Assembly (NCBI RefSeq): GCF_028736035.1 | Contig: NZ_CP117866.1 | Span: forward strand, 1,860,001 to 1,924,000 | Reading direction: 5' to 3' | Source: Streptomyces sp. T12 | GTDB lineage: Bacteria > Actinomycetota > Actinomycetes > Streptomycetales > Streptomycetaceae | DNA: 64,000 nt | Shown here: positions 25,661-35,307 of the stretch, one piece after another | Position numbering within the stretch: the stretch's first letter is position 1 | Layout: each line of letters starts with the position of its first letter | Translations under genes and position numbers: made by a program | Notes under the pieces: model-generated | What the model saw: only the letters and a program-made list of their open reading frames with translations | Told to the model about the DNA's origin: nothing | Database searches by the model: none

Positions 25661-27184
25661 CTAAGCGGCGTTGCCCAGCCGTTGGCCGCGGAGGAGGAAC
25701 CACGCCGCGACCGCCGCAGTGAGCAGCACCGCTGCGCCGACCCCCGCTGCGAGTGCCAGGCCGTCCACGAAGGACTGCCGGGCCGCGTCCAACAACGCCT
25801 CCGACGTCTGCGCGGGCAGCCCCGCTGCCACCTCCACCGCGCCGCCCAGCGACTCGTGTGCCTCCGCCGGAGTGCCCGCCGGGCCGGTGAAGTCCCGGTA
25901 CACACCGGTCACGATCGAACCCAGTACGGCGATACCCAGAGCGGCGCCCAACTCGTACGCCGTCTCCGATACCGCCGACGCCGCCCCCGCCTGCTCCTTC
26001 GGCACGCTGGAGAGGATCACGTCGGACGTCACGGTGAACGAGAACCCCGCGCCGACGCCGACCACCAGGAGGGCTGCGCCGAGCAGCGGATAACCCGTCG
26101 CGCGGTCGATCACCGTGAGCGCGGCCAGGGCGAGGCCGATCGCCGCGAGACCGCCGGAGACGACGACCCGTACCGAGAAGCGGCGGGCCGCGCGGCCGGC
26201 GAGCAGGCCGGCCACCACCGCGCCGATCGCGGCGGGCAGTTCGGCCAGACCCGCCTCGAACGGGCCCCTGCCCTGCACGAGTTGCAGGAACTGGGAGAGG
26301 AAGAACACCAGGCCGGACAGGCCGAGGATGGTCAGCAGGTCGGCGAGCACCGCGCCGCTGAAGCCGCGGTGGCGGAACAGCCGCATGTCCAGCAGCGGGG
26401 TCGGCAGGGTGAACTGGCGGCGGACGAAGCCGTACAGCGCGGCCGCGCCCAGCAGGCCCACGGCGAGCGTGGCCCACGCGAAGCCGTGTGTGGCGGCCTC
26501 CTTGACGGCGTACACGATGCCGACCATGCCGACGAGGGACAGTGCGACGCTGACCAGGTCCCACGGGCCGGAACTCGGGTTGCGCGATTCGGGCAGCAGC
26601 TTGCTGCCGACGAGGACGAGGACCACCATCACCGGCAGGTTGATCAGGAAGACCGAGCCCCACCAGAAGTGTTCGAGCAGGAAGCCACCGACGATGGGGC
26701 CGACGGCCGTACCGGCGGAGGCGGTCGCGCCCCAGATGCCGACGGCGAGGCTGCGTTCGCGCGGGTCGTGGAAGAGGTTGCGGATCAGGGCGAGCGTGGC
26801 GGGCATCAGGGTGGCGCCCGCGACACCGAGCAACGCCCGGGCCAGGATCATCAGTTCAGGCGTCGTCGCATACGCGTTGAGCACGGATATCGCACCGAAC
26901 GCCGTGGCGCCGACGAGCAGGATCCGCTTGCGGCCGATGCGGTCGCCGAGGCTGCCCATCGACACCAGCAGACCTGCGATGACGAACGAGTAGACGTCGC
27001 CTATCCACAGCAGCTGGGTGCCGGAGGGCTTCAGGTCCTCGCTGATGTAAGGGGTCGCGAGGCCGAGGACGGTCGCGTCCACGGCCACCAGCAGCACGGC
27101 GAGCACGAGGACGGACAGCGCGAGCCAGCGGCCCGGGCGCTTCACCGCCTCGGTCGTGGTGGCCGGCTGCAGGGTGCTGGTCAT
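25661..27184 (-). CDS. MFS drug efflux transporter, DHA2 (14-span) family
   Basis: 507 residues from ATG 27184, with AGAGGAAT upstream. About 14 spans are predicted. The first reads LALSVLVLAVLLVAVDATVL with the family D in span 1, the MFS loop is GSLGDRIGRKRILLVG, and ATASAGTAVGPIVGGFLLE is the antiporter motif C region. It exports hydrophobic compounds, probably against protons. The start overlaps the tetR stop (ATGA), so both are made from one transcript under TetR control. A GC-rich repeat follows the stop. Confidence 0.92.
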   Translation of the reverse strand: MTSTLQPATTTEAVKRPGRWLALSVLVLAVLLVAVDATVLGLATPYISEDLKPSGTQLLWIGDVYSFVIAGLLVSMGSLGDRIGRKRILLVGATAFGAISVLNAYATTPELMILARALLGVAGATLMPATLALIRNLFHDPRERSLAVGIWGATASAGTAVGPIVGGFLLEHFWWGSVFLINLPVMVVLVLVGSKLLPESRNPSSGPWDLVSVALSLVGMVGIVYAVKEAATHGFAWATLAVGLLGAAALYGFVRRQFTLPTPLLDMRLFRHRGFSGAVLADLLTILGLSGLVFFLSQFLQLVQGRGPFEAGLAELPAAIGAVVAGLLAGRAARRFSVRVVVSGGLAAIGLALAALTVIDRATGYPLLGAALLVVGVGAGFSFTVTSDVILSSVPKEQAGAASAVSETAYELGAALGIAVLGSIVTGVYRDFTGPAGTPAEAHESLGGAVEVAAGLPAQTSEALLDAARQSFVDGLALAAGVGAAVLLTAAVAAWFLLRGQRLGNAA

Positions 27185-27732
27185 GATTCCTCTCTTCTGA
27201 GTGCGCCGCCGAGCAACAGCTCGACGATCATGTGGTGGAAGTCGTTGGGGGCGACCTTGCCGCTCTGCACGACCCAGGCGCCGGAGGCGAGCAGCCCGAA
27301 CAGGGCCTCGGTGAGCCACGCGGGCGTGAGGTCGATCCGGAACTCGCCGCTGTCCTGTCCGCGCCGGAACAGCGCGGCGATACGGCCGTCGATCCTGGAC
27401 CAGCCCTCGTGCTGCTCCTCGCCCTCGAACAGTTGGTTCTCGGTGTAGAGGAAGGCGAGGAGTCCGGCGGCGGACTCGATCTCGCGGACCAGGCGTCGTA
27501 CCGCGTCACTCGCCGCCCCCTCGTCCAGCCGCGCCGCGTCCACCGCTGCCTCGCACTCCGCGATACCGAGCGCCTCCAGCGCCCGCACGAGCGCGTCGCG
27601 CCCGGCGAAGTGCCGGTGCAGCGTGGCCCGGCTGATCCCGGCGGCCTTGGCGACCTCGTCCATGGTCGCGGTGGATTTGCGGGTCAGCAGGGCTGCGGCA
27701 CTGCGGAGTACGTGGTCACGATCGACGGCCAT
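27181..27732 (-). CDS. TetR-family repressor of the adjacent MFS pump
   Basis: 183 residues from ATG 27732 (MAVDRDHVLRSAAALLTRK). The N-terminal HTH is ATMDEVAKAAGISRATLHRH (20 residues) followed by FAGRDALVRAL. The C-terminal ligand domain is divergent. An ATG at 27759 lies inside the operator palindrome and is less likely. With the ATG only eight bases after a TATCTT -10-like box, the transcript may be leaderless. It overlaps the MFS gene by four bases. By analogy it represses its own operon until an exported compound binds. Confidence 0.9.
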   Translation of the reverse strand: MAVDRDHVLRSAAALLTRKSTATMDEVAKAAGISRATLHRHFAGRDALVRALEALGIAECEAAVDAARLDEGAASDAVRRLVREIESAAGLLAFLYTENQLFEGEEQHEGWSRIDGRIAALFRRGQDSGEFRIDLTPAWLTEALFGLLASGAWVVQSGKVAPNDFHHMIVELLLGGALRREES

Positions 27733-27749
27733 GAGACAAAGATAGCGCA

Positions 27750-27771
27750 TGTGAGACATTGATGTCTCACA
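27750..27771. promoter_or_regulatory. Perfect palindromic operator for the TetR regulator
   Basis: TGTGAGACAT-TG-ATGTCTCACA is a perfect 10-bp inverted repeat directly upstream of tetR. A further half-site TGAGACA lies at 27732-27738. Position and symmetry fit TetR autoregulation. Confidence 0.8.
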
Positions 27772-27824
27772 CTGGGCATGCGTGGCTCACACCCATGACT
27801 CCTCCCACGGATCAGTGGCGCGCG

Positions 27825-28796
27825 TCAGTGCCAGGGCAGCTGCCCGCGCCGCCCCCAGTACGCGCCCGGCTCCTCGACCAGCACGGCGAGCCGTTCCAGC
27901 TGGCCTTCGTCGAGGTCGACCACGGCGGCGTGCAGGTTGGACGCGAGCTGTACGGTCGTCGCGGCGCCGGAGAGGACCACACCGGCCCAGGGCTCGCGCA
28001 GGATCAGGGCGAGGGCGACCGCGTCGCAGCCCAGAGACGTTTCTTCGGCTACGGCCTTCAGCGCGTCCGGTGCGTACGGGTCCGCGAGCCGCCCGTTGGC
28101 CATGCCTTCCTTGACGATCACCGTGAGCCCGGCGTCGTGAGCCTCGGCGAGGGCGGGGGCGGCCGAGGTCTCCAGGGCGTTGTACGTCGACTGGACGGTA
28201 CGGAAGAGGGGCTCGCCGTCGACCGTCACGGCGAGGGCGGCGCGGATCGCGTCGGCCTGGGCGGGGCCGCTGGTGGAGAAGCCGATGGTGAGGCCCTGGG
28301 CGGCGGCTTCGGCCAGCCTGGCGTGGAGGTCCTTGTCGGTGAGGGCGGGACTGTCCGGGGTCACCGAGTGGATCTGGTTGAGGTCGAGCCGGTCGCCGAG
28401 CAGGGCGTCGGTCTCGGCGCGCTGGCGCTCGTACGTCGCGAGGGTGTGGTCCTTGACCTCGTGCTTCTCGGCGTCGGTGGACCAGCCGGCGGTGTAGGTG
28501 TAGCCCCACTTGCTGCCTACGACGATGTCGTCGATGTCGGGGCGGGCGTGCAGCCAGTCGGCGAGGAACTCCTCGGAGCGGCCGTAGGAGCGGGCCGCGT
28601 CGAAATAGCGGACGCCCTGGGCGTAGGCGGCGTCGAGGAGTTCGTGGGTGCGGGTGCGCAGCGCTTCGACGCTGCGGTTGTCTCCGAGGTCTTCGTCTCG
28701 GCCGAGGTTGATGTAGCCGGGGCGGCCGACGGCGGCGAGGCCGAGTCCGATGTGGCAGGTCGGGGTCGTCGCTGTTGCCAGTCGGGCGAAGGGCAT
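27825..28796 (-). CDS. Aldo/keto reductase
   Basis: 323 residues from ATG 28796, with GGAG six bases upstream. The TIM-barrel AKR landmarks are VRYFDAARSYGRSEEFL (Asp and Tyr of the tetrad), VVGSKWGYTY (Lys) and LDLNQIHSV (His), and IGFSTSGPAQ contributes to NADPH binding. It reduces aldehydes or ketones with NADPH. The natural substrate is unknown. It is a single gene downstream of argH, separated by a GC-rich hairpin repeat. Confidence 0.88.
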   Translation of the reverse strand: MPFARLATATTPTCHIGLGLAAVGRPGYINLGRDEDLGDNRSVEALRTRTHELLDAAYAQGVRYFDAARSYGRSEEFLADWLHARPDIDDIVVGSKWGYTYTAGWSTDAEKHEVKDHTLATYERQRAETDALLGDRLDLNQIHSVTPDSPALTDKDLHARLAEAAAQGLTIGFSTSGPAQADAIRAALAVTVDGEPLFRTVQSTYNALETSAAPALAEAHDAGLTVIVKEGMANGRLADPYAPDALKAVAEETSLGCDAVALALILREPWAGVVLSGAATTVQLASNLHAAVVDLDEGQLERLAVLVEEPGAYWGRRGQLPWH

Positions 28797-28913
28797 CGCG
28801 GGCTCCGTTTCGGTCGGGTCCGGTACGGCTTCGACCAACGTACCCTCGCGATGACCTTCGACTCTCGCGCAAGAGCTCGGTTCGTGGGGTGCGTTTGGCG
28901 GGTGCGGCGACGT

Positions 28914-28969
28914 TGTGGCTTGTCGCGCAGTTCCCCGCGCCCCCAAAGGGCCTGCGGCCCTTGGGGGGC
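28914..28969 (-). terminator. argH terminator formed by a dispersed GC-rich repeat
   Basis: TGGCTTGTCGCGCAGTTCCC, then CGCGCC, runs into a long hairpin with arms CCCCCAAAGGGCC and GGCCCTTGGGGG (one bulge). It lies 14 bases past the argH stop. The GCGCAGTTCCCCGCGCCCC core recurs at 55626 and, inverted, at 56806. Confidence 0.7.
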
Positions 28970-28982
28970 TAACGCGCGAGCA

Positions 28983-30488
<1,506 letters not shown>

Positions 30489-30514
30489 CTAGTGCGCGCT
30501 CACCACACTGGACA

Positions 30515-30549
30515 TGCATGAGTATGCAGAGCTCCGCATGATTCGTCAA
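30515..30549 (-). promoter_or_regulatory. argH promoter with ARG-box-like palindrome
   Basis: On the minus strand TTGACG (30549-30544), a 17-bp spacer and CATACT (30526-30521) form a promoter. The palindrome TGCAT-ACTC-ATGCA (30528-30515) covers the -10 region, where ArgR-arginine would block polymerase. Confidence 0.7.
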
Positions 30550-30677
30550 TCTCGGCCGACTGCGGCGGGAAATTTGAAGATCCTTTGAACACGGGAAACC
30601 GCTTACCCGTATCTCTCGCCGAACGCAGGCGCCGCGTTTGTAAACGACGACACCCCGAACCCGAGTGAGGCATCCGC

Positions 30678-31538
30678 ATGTCCAGGGCTCTTCCGAAGTA
30701 CAACAAGCGTCGCGTCGCGTTCATCGGCGGCGCTGCCGCGGTAGCGCTGTCCGGCACGGTGATCGCCGGTTTCGCCCTCGCCGGGCAGACGACCGCGTCT
30801 TCGAAGAGCGGCGGCACGAACGCCCGCACGCTGGCCGGACCCGGCACCATCACGTGCCCCGACGTGAAGTCGAAGCTGCCCGCGGTCCCGGCCTCGGCGA
30901 AAGCCGAGGTCGACCGCAACCTCACGCTGCTCAACACCCAGATCCAGGAGGCCAACAAGCGGCTGGCCGACACCGTGGGCCAGGGTGGGCCCAACTTCGT
31001 GCAGAACGCCATCCTCGGCCCCCTCAAGGACAAGCGGGTGGCGACGGTCAACCGCATCGCGACGGCCATCGGCCGCACGGCCGCCAAGCCGCAGGGCCTG
31101 GACGCGCTGGCACCGTGCACCCTCAACGGCAACGGCAACGCGGCTGCCGCGACCCCGAGCGCGACGCCGACCAAGCAGGCCGGCGGCAACACGGGGAACA
31201 CCGGCAACACCGGGAATGCAGGCAACGCGGGCAACACCAACGCCGCCGGCAGCATCTCCTGCCCGGACGTGAAGTCGAAGCTCCCGGCGGTCCCCGCGTC
31301 CGCGAAGGCCGAGGTCGACCGCAACCTGGCCCTGCTCAACACCCAGATCCAGGAGGCCAACAAGCGACTCGCTTCCTCGGTCGGCCAGGGCGGACCCAAC
31401 TTCGTCCAGAACGCCATCCTCGGCCCCCTCAAGGACAAGCGGGTGTCGACGATCGACCGCATCGCCATCTCCATCGGCCGCACGGCGGCCAAGCCGCAGG
31501 GACTGAACTCCCTGGCCGCCTGCACGCTCACCAAGTGA
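30678..31538 (+). CDS. Secreted protein of two near-identical Cys-bracketed repeats
   Basis: 286 residues. A basic start and hydrophobic segment (VAFIGGAAAVALSGTVIAGF) form a signal peptide or anchor. Residues 60-147 and 195-282 are repeats of 88 residues that differ at only about ten positions, each opening with CPDVKSKLPAVPASAKAEVD and closing with a Cys-Thr-Leu. The Cys60-Cys147 and Cys195-Cys282 spacings are identical, suggesting one disulfide per repeat. A Thr/Asn/Gly-rich linker joins them. I recognise no family. The helical, charged repeats suggest a cell-surface or matrix role. It is monocistronic with a strong terminator. Confidence 0.8.
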   Translation: MSRALPKYNKRRVAFIGGAAAVALSGTVIAGFALAGQTTASSKSGGTNARTLAGPGTITCPDVKSKLPAVPASAKAEVDRNLTLLNTQIQEANKRLADTVGQGGPNFVQNAILGPLKDKRVATVNRIATAIGRTAAKPQGLDALAPCTLNGNGNAAAATPSATPTKQAGGNTGNTGNTGNAGNAGNTNAAGSISCPDVKSKLPAVPASAKAEVDRNLALLNTQIQEANKRLASSVGQGGPNFVQNAILGPLKDKRVSTIDRIAISIGRTAAKPQGLNSLAACTLTK

Positions 31539-31545
31539 CGTGACA

Positions 31546-31596
31546 GGCCGCCCCGGCCGCCCCGTTGGCACGCCGGCCGGGGCGGCCGGGGCGGCC
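31546..31596 (+). terminator. 18-bp GC-only hairpin terminator
   Basis: Perfect arms GGCCGCCCCGGCCGCCCC (31546-31563) and the complement (31579-31596) lie eight bases after the secreted-repeat gene stop. Each arm is itself two copies of GGCCGCCCC. Confidence 0.85.
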
Positions 31597-31658
31597 GTGT
31601 CGTCTGCGCGCGGACAGGCGAATCCCTTAGACAGGCGAACGACCTACGTCCATACTCG

Positions 31659-32252
31659 ATGAACGTGGGAAAAACTTATGAGCGCATAGACGGCAGGCTC
31701 CGCACCTTCATCGAGGAGCAGCCCCTCTTCTTCACCTCGACCGCTCCCCTGTCCGCCGACGGCACGGTCAACCTCTCCCCCAAGGGCCTCAAGGGTTCCT
31801 TCGCGATCCTCGACGAACTCACCCTGGCCTACCTCGACTTCGCCGGCTCCAACGCCGAGACCATCGCGCACCTGCGGGAGAACGGCCGGATCACCCTCAT
31901 GTGGTGCGCCTTCCAGGGCCCGCCCAACATCGTCCGCGTGCACGGCCGCGGTGAGGCCGTCCTGCGCGACGACCCACGGTTCAAGGATCTGCTCGGGCAC
32001 TTTCCCGACATCGACCCGTCCCTGCACGGCCTGCGCGCGATCATCGTGGTGCGGGCCGAGCTCGTTCGCGACTCCTGCGGGTACGCGGTGCCCCTCATGA
32101 CGTACGACGAGGACCGCGACCTGCACGCGAGGCGGTTCGCGCGCGAGGACGACGACTCGCTCAGCGCGTACTTCGCCAAGAAGGAGCACATCGCGACGAG
32201 CCTGGATGGCCTACCCGGGCTGCCGTTGCCGCTGCCTCCGTCTAGCGTCTGA
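31659..32252 (+). CDS. Pyridoxamine-5'-phosphate-oxidase-like flavin/F420-type split-barrel protein
   Basis: 197 residues. The region LFFTSTAPLSADGTVNLSPK and the strands around LTLAYLDFAGSNAETIAHL and RITLMWCAFQGPPNIVRVHG are typical of the split beta-barrel that binds FMN, F420 or heme. The tail after residue 150 is polar. Family members are oxidoreductases of unknown substrate; vitamin B6 synthesis itself is not implied. It is followed three bases later by the L,D-transpeptidase-like gene, so co-transcription is likely. Confidence 0.82.
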   Translation: MNVGKTYERIDGRLRTFIEEQPLFFTSTAPLSADGTVNLSPKGLKGSFAILDELTLAYLDFAGSNAETIAHLRENGRITLMWCAFQGPPNIVRVHGRGEAVLRDDPRFKDLLGHFPDIDPSLHGLRAIIVVRAELVRDSCGYAVPLMTYDEDRDLHARRFAREDDDSLSAYFAKKEHIATSLDGLPGLPLPLPPSSV

Positions 32253-32255
32253 GCC

Positions 32256-32957
32256 ATGCGCCCCGGTGTCGTCGCCCTCGCGTCCGTGTCTCTCCTCGCG
32301 CTCGGCGCCGCGCCGGGCGAAGGACCGCCACGACCGCTGCCCGCACGCATGGCCGACACCGGGGGCGGTACCCAGCTGATCACCGCGGTGGCACCGAGGA
32401 CCGGCTCGACGTCGGGGACGGTCACCTGGTGGGATCGCGTCGACGGGCAGTGGGTGAAGACCGGTTCGGCGCCGGCCCGCTTCGGGGCGAAAGGGCTCGT
32501 CGAGGGGGCCGGGCGGAAGCAGAGCACGAACACGACGCCCACGGGGCTGTACGGGCTGCCGTACGCCTTCGGCATCGAGGCGGCACCGCCCGGTACGGCG
32601 TACCGGTACCGCCGTGTCGACCGGGACTCCTGGTGGTGCCAGGACAACGACTCCCGTGCGTACAACCGCTGGACCGAGCCGCGCCCCGCGCACTGCCGCG
32701 CCGCGGAGGCCGAGCACCTCATCGCCTACGGAGCGAGGTACTCGTACGCGCTCGTCATCGGGTTCAACTACGAGCGTCCGGTGAAGGGGCGGGGTGCCGG
32801 GATCTTCCTGCATGTCAACGGGCGTGGGGCGACAGCCGGTTGTGTGTCGGTGCCGCGGGCGGCGATGAAGCGCATCCTCGACTGGGCCGATCCCGGGCAG
32901 AGGCCGCACATCGCGATCGGGACGGCGAGCGGCACCACGGCGATCACCCGGTACTGA
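32256..32957 (+). CDS. Secreted L,D-transpeptidase-family (YkuD-like) protein
   Basis: 233 residues with an N-terminal signal peptide (MRPGVVALASVSLLALGAAP). The catalytic-domain remnant is GAGIFLHVNGRGATAGCVSV, with the HxN...GC arrangement and the nucleophilic Cys. The canonical SHGC[IV]R is replaced by TAGCVSV, losing the His before Gly and the following Arg. An upstream pair of Cys (SWWCQDN and AHCRAAE) could form a disulfide. It probably acts in the cell wall, though the changed motif makes peptidoglycan cross-linking uncertain. Translated just after the split-barrel gene. Confidence 0.8.
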   Translation: MRPGVVALASVSLLALGAAPGEGPPRPLPARMADTGGGTQLITAVAPRTGSTSGTVTWWDRVDGQWVKTGSAPARFGAKGLVEGAGRKQSTNTTPTGLYGLPYAFGIEAAPPGTAYRYRRVDRDSWWCQDNDSRAYNRWTEPRPAHCRAAEAEHLIAYGARYSYALVIGFNYERPVKGRGAGIFLHVNGRGATAGCVSVPRAAMKRILDWADPGQRPHIAIGTASGTTAITRY

Positions 32958-33088
32958 GCGAGCACTGAAGAAGCGCTGGGCAATCACCGGGCAAGCCCCA
33001 CTGAACACACGGACCTCCCCGCACGTATCTCAGGGCCAAGGGACCACGCCCATCACGCACTCCCCTTGCTCCCGTCCCCGGAGGAACC

Positions 33089-34471
33089 GTGACCACCACG
33101 CTCGCAGGCGGCCGTGCCGCTCGCCGCCAGACGATGCGCCGCATCCGCCCGCGCCGCTCACCGGCCGTCCCGCTGGTGATCGCCCTATGGGCGGGCGCGG
33201 CGGCGGTGCTGTGGCTGTGGTGGGACAACACGCCGTCCCTCGCGGACAACACCGCCAAGATCCTCGCCGCCGGGCGGATCACCGGTCTGCTGGCCGGCTA
33301 TCTCATGGCGCTCGTCGTGCTGCAGATGGCCCGGGTGCCCGCGCTGGAGCGGCGGGTGGGCTCGGACCGGGTCGCGCGGTGGCACGCGATGAGCGGCCGG
33401 TACACGATCTGCCTGGTCATCGCGCATGTCTTCCTCACCATGTGGGCGTACGCGCTCCAGGCCGGCAAGACGCTCGGCGACGTCGTCCAGCAGACGATCG
33501 ACTCGGTCAACACGCTGCCGGACATGGGCAAGGCGGCCATCGGCACCGGGCTGCTGTTCTTCATCGCGTTCATCTCGATCGGCGGGATCCGCCGCCGGAT
33601 CCCGTACGACACCTGGTACCACGTGCACCTGCTCACGTACGCGGCGGTGTACCTGACGTTCTGGCACCAGATCACCACCGGCAACGAGTTCGCCGTCGAG
33701 CCGTCCGCGAAGACCTTCTGGTACGGGCTGTACGGGGCCGTGACCGCGCTGGTGGTCTGGTACCGGATCCTCACCCCGATCCGCCTCAACCTGCGGCACC
33801 GGATGTACGTCGAGGCGGTCATCGAGGAGACGCCGGGCATCGTGTCGGTGCTGATCGGCGGGCGCAAGCTGCACCGCATGGGTGCGGAGGCCGGGCAGTT
33901 CTTCCGGTGGCGGTTCAAGGCGCCGGGGATGAGGTTCAGTTCCCATCCCTACTCGTTGTCGGCGGCGCCTCGCCCCGACATGCTGCGGATCACGGTCAAG
34001 GCGATCGGCGACCACACCTCGCGGCTGCGCGACCTGAAGCCCGGCACCAAGGTGTGGGCCGAGGGGCCGTACGGCGCGATGACCGCCCAGCGCCGCAGCC
34101 GGGGCAAGGTGCTGCTGGTGGCGGGCGGGGTCGGTATCACGCCGATGCGGGCCCTGTTCGAGACGCTGCCCGGCGCGTCCGGCGACATCACCCTGCTCTA
34201 CCGGGCCAACAGCACCCAGGACCTGGCGCTGTGGGACGAGCTCGCGGCCATCGCCGACGAGCGCGGTGCCCGGCTGATGTACGCGGTCAACAGCCCGGAC
34301 GGCGAGCGGCCGGACATCTCCGCGGAGCGGCTGCTCCAGAAGCTGCCCGACATCGACAAGCACGACGTGTTCATGTGCGGGCCGGCCGGCTTCGCGCAGT
34401 CCGTCTACGAAGCACTGCGCGGCGCGGGTGTGCCCGCCCGCCGCATCCATCACGAGTCGTTCGAGATGTGA
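33089..34471 (+). CDS. Ferric-reductase-like transmembrane flavocytochrome
   Basis: 460 residues from GTG 33089, with GGAGGAACC as ribosome-binding site. Six spans run from about residue 27 to 225, with candidate heme-ligand histidines in RWHAMSGRYTICLVIAHVF and WYHVHLLTYAAVYLTFWHQ. The cytoplasmic half binds FAD (FSSHPYSLSAAP) and NAD(P)H (VLLVAGGVGITPMRAL; FMCGPAGFAQSV). It should carry electrons from NAD(P)H across the membrane through heme. It leads an operon with an FMN-binding protein (38 bases downstream) and ApbE, which suggests that the electron acceptor is the flavinylated partner. Confidence 0.9.
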   Translation: MTTTLAGGRAARRQTMRRIRPRRSPAVPLVIALWAGAAAVLWLWWDNTPSLADNTAKILAAGRITGLLAGYLMALVVLQMARVPALERRVGSDRVARWHAMSGRYTICLVIAHVFLTMWAYALQAGKTLGDVVQQTIDSVNTLPDMGKAAIGTGLLFFIAFISIGGIRRRIPYDTWYHVHLLTYAAVYLTFWHQITTGNEFAVEPSAKTFWYGLYGAVTALVVWYRILTPIRLNLRHRMYVEAVIEETPGIVSVLIGGRKLHRMGAEAGQFFRWRFKAPGMRFSSHPYSLSAAPRPDMLRITVKAIGDHTSRLRDLKPGTKVWAEGPYGAMTAQRRSRGKVLLVAGGVGITPMRALFETLPGASGDITLLYRANSTQDLALWDELAAIADERGARLMYAVNSPDGERPDISAERLLQKLPDIDKHDVFMCGPAGFAQSVYEALRGAGVPARRIHHESFEM

Positions 34472-34509
34472 GCGACGGGACTCAAAAGACTTCAGGAGCT
34501 GTAGGAGCC

Positions 34510-35307
34510 ATGAGGAAGAGTCACCCCATCCGACGTGTCGTGCTGGCCGGCGCGGCCACCGTGTCCGGGATCGTGCTGCTGCTGTCGCTGAAGCCGGCGA
34601 CCGACCCGGCCTCCGCACAGGCCGCGGGCGGGGCACCACCCGTCGCGGCGCAGTCGCCGCAGGGCGGCGCCCAGGCCGCCGGCAGCGGCACGGTCACCGG
34701 TGACGCGGCGCAGACCCAGTACGGGGCCGTGCAGGTGCGGCTGACCGTGGCCAACGGGAAGATCACCCAGGCGGAGGCCGTCCAGGCGCCCAAGGGCGGC
34801 CAGAGCGACCAGATCACGGCGAACGCCGTACCCAAGCTCAACCAGGCGACGGTCACCGCGCAGAGCGCGAACATCGACGCGGTCTCCGGAGCGACGTACA
34901 CCAGCGCCGGCTACAAGGAATCCCTCCAGTCGGCCATCGACAAGGCGAAGGCGAGCGCCGGTTCGTCGCAGGGCTCGGGGTCACAGGGCTCCGGGTCGCA
35001 GGGCTCCGGTTCGCAAGGGTCGGGCGCCGCCCAGGTCCGTACCGTCACCGGCAGCGTCGCCCAGACGCAGTACGGGCCGGTCCAGGTCCGGATCACCGTC
35101 AACGGCGGAAAGATCACCAAGGCCGAGGCGGTGCAGACGCCCAAGGGCGGCCAGAGCGACCAGGTCACCGCGAACGCCGTACCGAAGCTCAACCAGGCTG
35201 CCGTGGCGGCGGGCAGCGCCGACATCGACGCGGTCTCCGGAGCCACGTACACCAGCGCCGGCTACAAGGAATCCCTCCAGTCGGCCCTGGACCAGGCCGG
35301 TGGCTGA
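34510..35307 (+). CDS. Membrane-anchored protein with two tandem FMN-binding domains
   Basis: 265 residues. An N-terminal anchor (VVLAGAATVSGIVLLLSL) precedes two copies of the FMN_bind domain at about 60-148 and 177-265, each ending in SGATYTSAGYKESLQSA. The threonines T129 and T246 in SGAT are the expected covalent FMN sites made by ApbE, as in NqrC/RnfG. The copies are nearly identical and joined by a Gly-Ser-Gln repeat linker (151-172). Its role is to shuttle electrons outside the membrane. It overlaps apbE by eight bases, and the ATG has AGGAG just upstream. Confidence 0.9.
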   Translation: MRKSHPIRRVVLAGAATVSGIVLLLSLKPATDPASAQAAGGAPPVAAQSPQGGAQAAGSGTVTGDAAQTQYGAVQVRLTVANGKITQAEAVQAPKGGQSDQITANAVPKLNQATVTAQSANIDAVSGATYTSAGYKESLQSAIDKAKASAGSSQGSGSQGSGSQGSGSQGSGAAQVRTVTGSVAQTQYGPVQVRITVNGGKITKAEAVQTPKGGQSDQVTANAVPKLNQAAVAAGSADIDAVSGATYTSAGYKESLQSALDQAGG

